From: Monosporascus cannonballus
Taxonomy: Eukaryota > Ascomycota > Sordariomycetes > Xylariales
Reading direction: 5' to 3'
Length of the DNA: 64,000 nt
Assembly: GCA_004154925.1 (NCBI GenBank)
Contig: QJNS01000092.1
Span: 211,082 to 275,081, forward strand
Below the pieces are notes generated by a model. It did no database searches. It was not told where the DNA came from and saw nothing but the letters and a program-made list of their open reading frames with translations. Of the stretch, positions 57,725-64,000 are shown piece by piece (positions within the stretch are counted from its first letter, which is position 1; every line of letters starts with the position of its first letter). A program made the position numbers and the translations under genes.

Positions 57725-60647
57725 GAAAACTATCCATGCGCGCTTCAAGGTCTTGACGCGTCTTATCCAAGGGCTTGGTCAAACGTGTTAGAGAGAGTCC
57801 GGGGAAGTCCAATACGATCCTCACAAAAGGGTTGGAGAATTCCCGTTCTCAAGGAGTCCCCTGTTGGGGGGTTGATGGACTCGACACAATCAATCCCCAG
57901 CAGAGCGCTCGACATTCTATGCTATACCTAACACCCTTACACAATACGGAAACCCCCAATACCCCCCGCTATGCACTGCACAGTCTCCCACTGTATTGGC
58001 GTTCTTTTTTTGCGAGGAGTATGATGAAGATGATTCAGGATGAATAAAAGGAGACAGGTCCTTTGGTAGCTTTAAAGCTCCAGCCTGGTAAGAAGTGGCA
58101 GCCCGAGAAGGGAGGAATTAGATATTGAGCGAGCGAGGGTCGTCAATGGTAGCTTGAAAGCTCCTACCCTCAAGTGACACGGGGATTTGCCTGGATGGAA
58201 GGATGAGCATTGTTACACCATTTCGATGACCGCATTGCGTGTTCCTCAACACGCCAGTGTGGATCTAGAGGGACTGGTGCTCATGACACTTTCTACGCCC
58301 TAATGGTAGTATAATGAGCTGACCATCCAGCCCATTGAGCGGAACGTTGCATCAGCCGTGACCAAGTGGTTCATACCGATTGCAAATACAAGTAGTACCA
58401 GTTTTAGCTACTAGCAGAACATCAACAGGGAAATGTCTTGATGTATTTTGCTTTCCCCCTAGAGAGAAGTCCACCGCGTCACCGAATGTCCATTCCGTCC
58501 TAAGGAGATGATGCGGTTCAACCACAAGAAATGCAACATGGCCCCTCCGATATGGGGGATTCAGATACCAGGACGTCTGTCTTGTGCCTTGCGAGGTAAG
58601 GTTGACGAGACGCCAGGACATTGGATGCTCCCCTCGGTCTTGCCGCAACCAGGCCCTTTTCGCCTCAGGTAAGGTTAATAGTACTGCCCCACATCTCTTC
58701 GCCCACCTAACGTTAGGTATATTCCGTCCTCATACAAGCGACCACCGCATACGGGTTGATCGTGAGAGCTATAGAGTATGGAGGGTTTTAGTGAAACCGA
58801 AACTCCAACGGGCCCCCAACGAACAACAGCCTGATGGTCATTGAGCAAGTGCATTGATTCCCCCACTAGGTATTCTCACAACAATTATGTCTACATAAAT
58901 ATACCTCCGTCTTTGGTCTGGTCAACGGGGGAACCGGCCCCAGCGCCGCGTATGTCAGTTTTCGTATTGCTTCTCCCTCTTGCCGGAAAAAAAATGTCGA
59001 GTGTTGTCGGATCGGTCGGCGGGTGAGTTGCTGCAGCCGCGGAGCAAACTACCCAGGTAACGTAGCGGCGTCGATGCATTCCAGTGGCGGGTCCGGTCGG
59101 GCCGGATTCGGTCGACGTTGTCACCCCTGTTAATGTATACAGAGTGAGTGCAATTGTACTGCAATACAGAATATCGAGCATGCATTGGGATTTACATACG
59201 CGTTACTCACAGGGAGACATGTACGGCATCTACGCCTCCAGTAGAGAGTCCTTGACCGTTACTTCAACAAAGTTGGACGCCATGCGAGAATGAGAGATGA
59301 CGCTTACGGCAGCGGGCATTCTCTTCTAATGGCTAGGGAAATGCTCATGATGAGCATTGCTTTTCTCGAGCAGCCGTCCAACAGGGGGTGGGCCCAGGAC
59401 TAACCATGAGCTAGGGGACACTGGTGAGGGGAGATGGAGGCCGTTTTAACTGTTTAACGTTCAGCATAGATCGGCAACTGCATCCAAATAGCCGCAAGGG
59501 TTCCGAAGAGGGGATTCATCGCAGCATTTGTGTTCTCTTACTCCCGACTAGTTTGCCATGACCCGCGAGTCTCGCACTCGTGGGCAAGACTGCGGCCGTG
59601 GAACTTAACCGAGACCGAGAAAGGAGAGGCTACGAGATATACCAAATTTTAGTACAATATCGGATTTGATATCCGGGCAAAAGCCGCTCAGTTTGCTTGA
59701 TGCCTTCCTACCTATTAGCTACCCTCTTTGTTTCCTATTGCTGAGAGCGTCTATAGAAACGAGACGGACATGGCCCTTGCTGTGTCCATACATTCTGAGA
59801 ACATGGGAACGTTTAGTCGAACCTCAAAACAAGGACTAGAAAATACGCGTCACTGGGAAACTACCCTAGAACTTCGTGCGCCAGATGCTTGAAGTGCTGG
59901 AGCCTAGACGACCCAATGGTAGCTGGCCGGTCCCCATTCCCGAGGTAAATCTAGAAGCAGCTTCAGCAGCGAAATAGGGAATCCATAGGTCGAATAGAGC
60001 AACGCAGAAAGTGTTTACGCCGCCGGTATCTAGCATCTGATTATGGGCAAACGTCTATTTTACGAACGCCCTTCAATGGATATCGGTCTCTCCCTGCTAG
60101 TCTCTCACTGCCGGCGTAGTGCCGATGCTGCAGAAGTGGTGATCCCATCATGAACAAATGCACCTATTTGCTGAGCAAGGGAGGATATCGAGAAGGACAC
60201 GGGTTCCGGCCCTCGTTGCATTTTTACAGTCCGGCATCTCATAGGCCCCTTGGGGTAGCCAAGGGAAGTGGAGATCTTGGTATCATAACCCCTTTCAACT
60301 TAACGACCCAATGAGAACACACTGAGGGGAACGTCCCTGGGATATATCCTCTCAACGCTACCGTAGCCCTAATTACCCGCGAATTCTTAATATACGGCAG
60401 TTCATCTTGCATGATGGGCACTCGCCTCCCTGCAACGTCGCCACCCGGTCGCAACATGCCGCCGGTCAAAGGCCCGTTGTCGATATCTATAAAGATACTA
60501 GCTGGGTCGGGGGGTTCGCGCGGGTCCCCTTACGGCTTCGGACCCCCCTGAACCCTCAACCTAAGTCAGTTACAGCTTCTTGACCCGCCATACCAAGGGA
60601 ACAAGGGAAGAATAGCATTGGATCCAAGCAAGAGCACGCGACGAAAG
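57725..60647. other. Long intergenic stretch (2.9 kb), nothing recognised
   Basis: No frame shows family features. A perfect 14-bp palindrome ACCTAACGTTAGGT lies at 58705-58718. The region near 59075-59115 has a GGTCGGGCCGGATTCGGTCG stretch of repeated GGTCGG-like units. Confidence 0.45.
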
Positions 60648-62065
60648 ATGCAATACGGCACCCTCCTCGCGGCAGCCGCCGCGACGCTGGCGCAGGCGCA
60701 GCAGATGCTGCGGTTCTCGTGCTCGCAGCTGGTGATCGAGCGGCTGGACCCGCTGGTGAACCCCGGGGAGCCGCAGTCGCCGCACCTGCACCAGATCGGC
60801 GGCGGCAACTCGTTCCGGGCCGACATGCCCCCGCTCGACTACGACCTCGTCACCGAGTCCACCTGCACGTCGTGCACCTTTGCCGAGGACTTCAGCAACT
60901 ACTGGACCGCGAACCTGTTCTTCCGTGCCCGCAACGGCAGCCTTCTGCGCGTGCCCCAGATGGTCAACAGTGAGCGGTTCTTTTCTGGACATGCTTCTTC
61001 CTCTTTGTCTTGTTTCCTAGTTCGAGAGCAGACGTTTGAAATGGAGACTTTCGGAGGTCTATACGGCTCCCGAAACATGTCCTACAACTCCCATATTTCC
61101 CCTAAGTAACTAGAAAGGAACAATTACTGACCACGGATGGTACAGTGGGCCTGAAGGCCGACGGCGGCCTCACCATCTATTACATCCCGCCGTACGACGG
61201 CCGGTCTAATGTCACGGCCTTCACACCGGTGGGTTCTTCCTCTTGCCCCCTTTCTCCCTGGCCAGCACTCGTCTAACAGGTCGACCTTTCTCTCAGGGCT
61301 TCCGCATGCTGGTCGGCGAGTCGACGCTGCGCCGGCCGGAGGGCATGCAGCGACAGATCTGCCACCGGTGCTTCAGCACGATCAACCAGATCCCCTTCGG
61401 CGGGGCGCCCTGCACGGGTGACGACACGGCGGCGCTGCCCCCGGGCATGTGCCACGGGGGCATCCGCACGACCATCACGTTCCCCACGTGCTGGGACGGC
61501 GTCAACGTCGACAGCCCCGACCACAAGAGCCACGTCGCGTACCCGGAGACGGGCACCTTCGAGTCCGGCGGGCCCTGCCCGGCCAGCCACCCCGTGAAGC
61601 TGCCCCAGCTCATGTACGAGATCATGTGGGACACGCGCCAATTCAACGACCCGGGCCTCTGGCCCGAGGACGGCTCGCAGCCTTTCGTCTACAGCATGGG
61701 TGACGGGTAAGGCCCCCCGCCACGTCACTGATGGGTTTTTCCTTCCGCAACGCAGAAAGTTGAACTTCGACTGACATGCGATCATCTAGAACAGGATACG
61801 GCCAGCATGGCGACTACATATTCGGCTGGAAGGACGACTCTCTGCAGAGGGCCTTGGACGCCAGGTGCATGAACGATAGATGCAAGGAGCTCGTGTCCCA
61901 GAGGTCTGAGCTGGCCATGGAGTGCACCCTGCCCCAGTCCATCCCAGAACAGACCGAAGGATGTACGTCCCGCCCCATACCAAGCCGTGGAGACTCTTTA
62001 CTGATTGCTGACCTTAATTAGGGCTGGATGCGCTCCCCGGCAACTGGACCATCACCTATAGTTAA
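60648..62065 (+). CDS. Secreted DUF1996-domain protein
   Basis: Five exons (60648-60969, 61146-61228, 61297-61706, 61790-61962, 62022-62065) give 343 residues. The start [19 protein letters not shown] is a signal peptide with likely cleavage after AQA. DUF1996 follows with its usual marks: [67 protein letters not shown], and [19 protein letters not shown]. At least ten cysteines fit disulfides outside the cell. The end is [13 protein letters not shown], with an N-glycosylation site. There is no C-terminal WSC domain, unlike some relatives. The molecular role of DUF1996 is not known; such proteins are common in fungal secretomes. All junctions keep frame and the gene looks active. Confidence 0.9.
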
Positions 62066-63367
62066 GCAAGCTCCGCGAGGTTGTCGTTCGTCGGGATTCT
62101 AGATTGATAGAATGGAATTAAGCTTGATAGGCGGCAGGGGCCACAGTTTGCGAGAACAGCTGTTAGAGACTCTCGTTTGATTTACGCCGACATTGCTACC
62201 ATCCTAGCTTCAGGTAGTCGATATCCGCGTGGCAAATAAATATTTCCTAAAGCTTGTTTCCTCTGTGTCCAAGCCTGTCTCGTCATCCCTAGCGATGAGT
62301 CCCAGCCACCACACTCGGGGGTTATGTGTTTCTCCACGATACGCCGATGGACCACTCCTCTATGGTACTGTCCAAGCAGAATCCTAATTGTTGGCATGAG
62401 AGATGGCCCGAAGGTCTCCGCCCCCAGATAACCCGGGAAATATCGACTAGGAGTTTGTACGAAGTAGAAAGATCACCGTAGTATTCTAACACTAGCAACA
62501 CTGCCACTCCAGAGCAAACACCGAGGCACACAAGCAGTTGATGCCCCTTAATGCAGGAGGTAGATCATGAGCCAAGGAAGCGAAGCACGGATGACGAGTA
62601 TATAATTATTGCGAATGAAGAGTCCTCGTCGATCAGGAATTCCTTTACTGGGACGGGCCATATATAAGACTACTTACTACACCTAAAGACGCAGGTATGG
62701 ACCTCTCGAGCCAGCTCACAAAACGTCGGGCAGCGCCGAAAACCCTGTTGTCTGAGCCCCCTGTAAATTTATTTTTATTACTGTCACCTCTCTCACACAC
62801 AGCCCTGTTAAGAACAGCATAAGTAACTGGCAACGCTGTCCAGGCCTGATTCTTGCGTCCGTATGGGAGAGGGAAGATCACTGTCTCACCAGCTCTCCAA
62901 GATATCATTTCCAGAGTTCTACGTTCCCCTAGTGTTCTGTTACCTGCCGATCTGTCGTGTGTTTGGTCTTCTCCGGAAGGGCTCACTGACCCCTGATGGC
63001 ACCACACACCGTTGCTGCTACTTCCATCTCTGTAGCCTCTTCCGCATCGGTCTTGAATAGACGGACCCTATGGGCAGGGTAGGGCGGCGAAAAAGAGATA
63101 TGATCGAGATTCGCCATGGGTGCGCCTGGTGCGGGCAAATGGGACTTCGGTATGGTTCCTAAGGTGTCGTTTCCATAAAAGACTTTGCTTTGAGTCTGCG
63201 AGTAGGAACCTGCTACCGAGCCTTGCCTCCAAGGCCATCCGGCAAGTTATCTGTCGAGTCTGTCATCGAGCCCACCGCTGGTTTTGTTTAATAAATATTT
63301 CCCCGGCCATTGAAAAACGCCGGAGAAATCGTAATGTGGGAGCAGTGGATCCAGGGTCGAAATCGCT
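62066..63367. other. Intergenic, nothing recognised
   Basis: 3' flank of the DUF1996 gene and unassigned sequence. The minus-strand frame at 62645-63007 (120 codons) has no known features. Confidence 0.45.
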
Positions 63368-63720
63368 GAGATACGGCAACCCTCACTTAGTGTGAAAGAG
63401 TAGTCGATCCTTCGCTAGGTCATCCACAACTATGAAGATAAGCAATACGGGAGGGGCCTAAAGGCAGCCGAGCAGATTCACGAGAAGAACCCCAAACAGG
63501 GAGACACGTTGGATAGTCAGGGGCTGGACGGCGACCCCATGGCTGGGCCGGAAGGATAAGGGAATGGGGCCGTCGTACGTACGAGGCTTTTAACGTCGAG
63601 CGGCACGTCTATGTGAGCACCCTCACGGCAGGGCGGCCCTGGGAGCAAACCAACCAGACTATCGGAAATCCTCAGCGGCCTTGACTGACTGAGCCGCAGC
63701 TCGCGCGAGATCATCCTACG
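63368..63720 (+). pseudogene. 5' fragment of NatA auxiliary subunit NAA15, decayed
   Basis: The plus strand reads RQPSLSVKE, stop, SILR, stop, then VIHNYEDKQYGRGLKAAEQI followed by HEKNPKQGDT. This matches the start of the N-terminal acetyltransferase A scaffold NAA15 (MPQPLSxKEQxLFRQVxxNYEDKQYKKGLKAAEQI in relatives; given here only as the family pattern). Both stops are TAG where Gln CAG is expected, a C-to-T change. The expected ATG reads ATA. After GDT the similarity continues only loosely (SQGLDGD) and then fades. The live copy of this essential gene must be elsewhere, so this is a partial duplicate. How far it reached beyond the window cannot be seen. Confidence 0.7.
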
Positions 63721-63974
63721 ATTGGAGAAGCTGGAGGGGGAAACACCACCATACCTTACAGTAGTCGCGCCAGGACGCCCGCTATGTAGCGATGCAACGC
63801 CCCCCTCCGACGTCGCACCCGGAGTAGGCCAAGATTTCTTAGGTAGCTCGCAGCGTTCGTACGATTTAGACGTACTTGTCTTGAGTTGGGAGCCGCGAAA
63901 GGGTTACAGCGACGAGCTGATGTATAGAGAAGAATATGCGGCGACGATAGACTTGGGGGGCCAGGCCAGCTCGT

Positions 63975-63993
63975 GGGGGGGGGGGGGGGGGGG
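63975..63993. repeat. Run of 19 G near the window end
   Basis: Homopolymer directly followed by CCCGCCG at the window edge. It has the same length as the G run inside the POT1 intron. It could be an assembly or read artefact. Confidence 0.8.
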
Positions 63994-64000
63994 CCCGCCG

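Noticed and set aside
1..64000. CRISPR array, rRNA operon or biosynthetic cluster
   Set aside because: No spaced direct repeats, no rRNA sequence, and no polyketide, peptide or terpene synthase gene were seen. The transporter, regulator and hydrolase relics are too far apart and lack a core enzyme.

Overview
The window is nuclear DNA from a filamentous ascomycete (Pezizomycotina). The evidence is many short GT-AG introns of about 50-120 nt, a fungal Rab7, an NLR-like NACHT protein, a Zn2Cys6 regulator relic, a SCAP homologue, a GDA1 diphosphatase, and decayed genes carrying C-to-T/G-to-A type stops that resemble repeat-induced point mutation (RIP). Sordariomycetes is my best guess, by inference only. 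I rebuilt gene models by joining exons at consensus splice sites and checking that the frames close. All models that I call intact close to a whole number of codons.

Layout. 0-4.5 kb is a decayed block: a sugar-transporter pseudogene and a Zn2Cys6 regulator pseudogene, both on the minus strand. 5.5-9.15 kb holds a large NACHT/STAND (NLR-like) gene with a puzzling C-terminus. 9.9-10.6 kb is an alpha/beta-hydrolase pseudogene, followed by an AT-rich desert. 12.4-26.4 kb is a housekeeping block: YPT7/Rab7, a mitochondrial low-complexity protein, a magnesium-chelatase-like protein, a PPPDE-thioredoxin-PUL fusion, Golgi GDA1, a kinesin-3-like motor and a JMJD7-like hydroxylase. 27.3-28.6 kb is a complete but dead Tc1/mariner element with terminal inverted repeats and TA ends. 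29.3-32.9 kb encodes SCAP. 33.8-36.0 kb is a recently broken 14-TM MFS transporter. 37.2-38.1 kb encodes a divergent 14-3-3-like protein, followed by about 4 kb of empty DNA.

42.2-57.7 kb is a second housekeeping block: a 75-residue Cys-rich protein with one intron, the RNA polymerase III subunit RPC53, urease accessory UreD, cohesin SCC3, telomere protein POT1 (with a G/C homopolymer tract in an intron) and importin alpha. 60.6-62.1 kb encodes a secreted DUF1996 protein. The window ends in a decayed 5' fragment of the NatA subunit NAA15 and a 19-nt G run.

The genes do not form one pathway or cluster. The most unusual points are: six dead genes or elements between live essential genes; a kinesin-3 K-loop carrying six histidines in place of a lysine run; the PPPDE-thioredoxin-PUL fusion; a cluster of four GATA sites upstream of ureD; an RPC53 intron that is in frame and open; and two 19-nt G runs, one of them inside POT1. 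I found no CRISPR array, rRNA or convincing tRNA gene.
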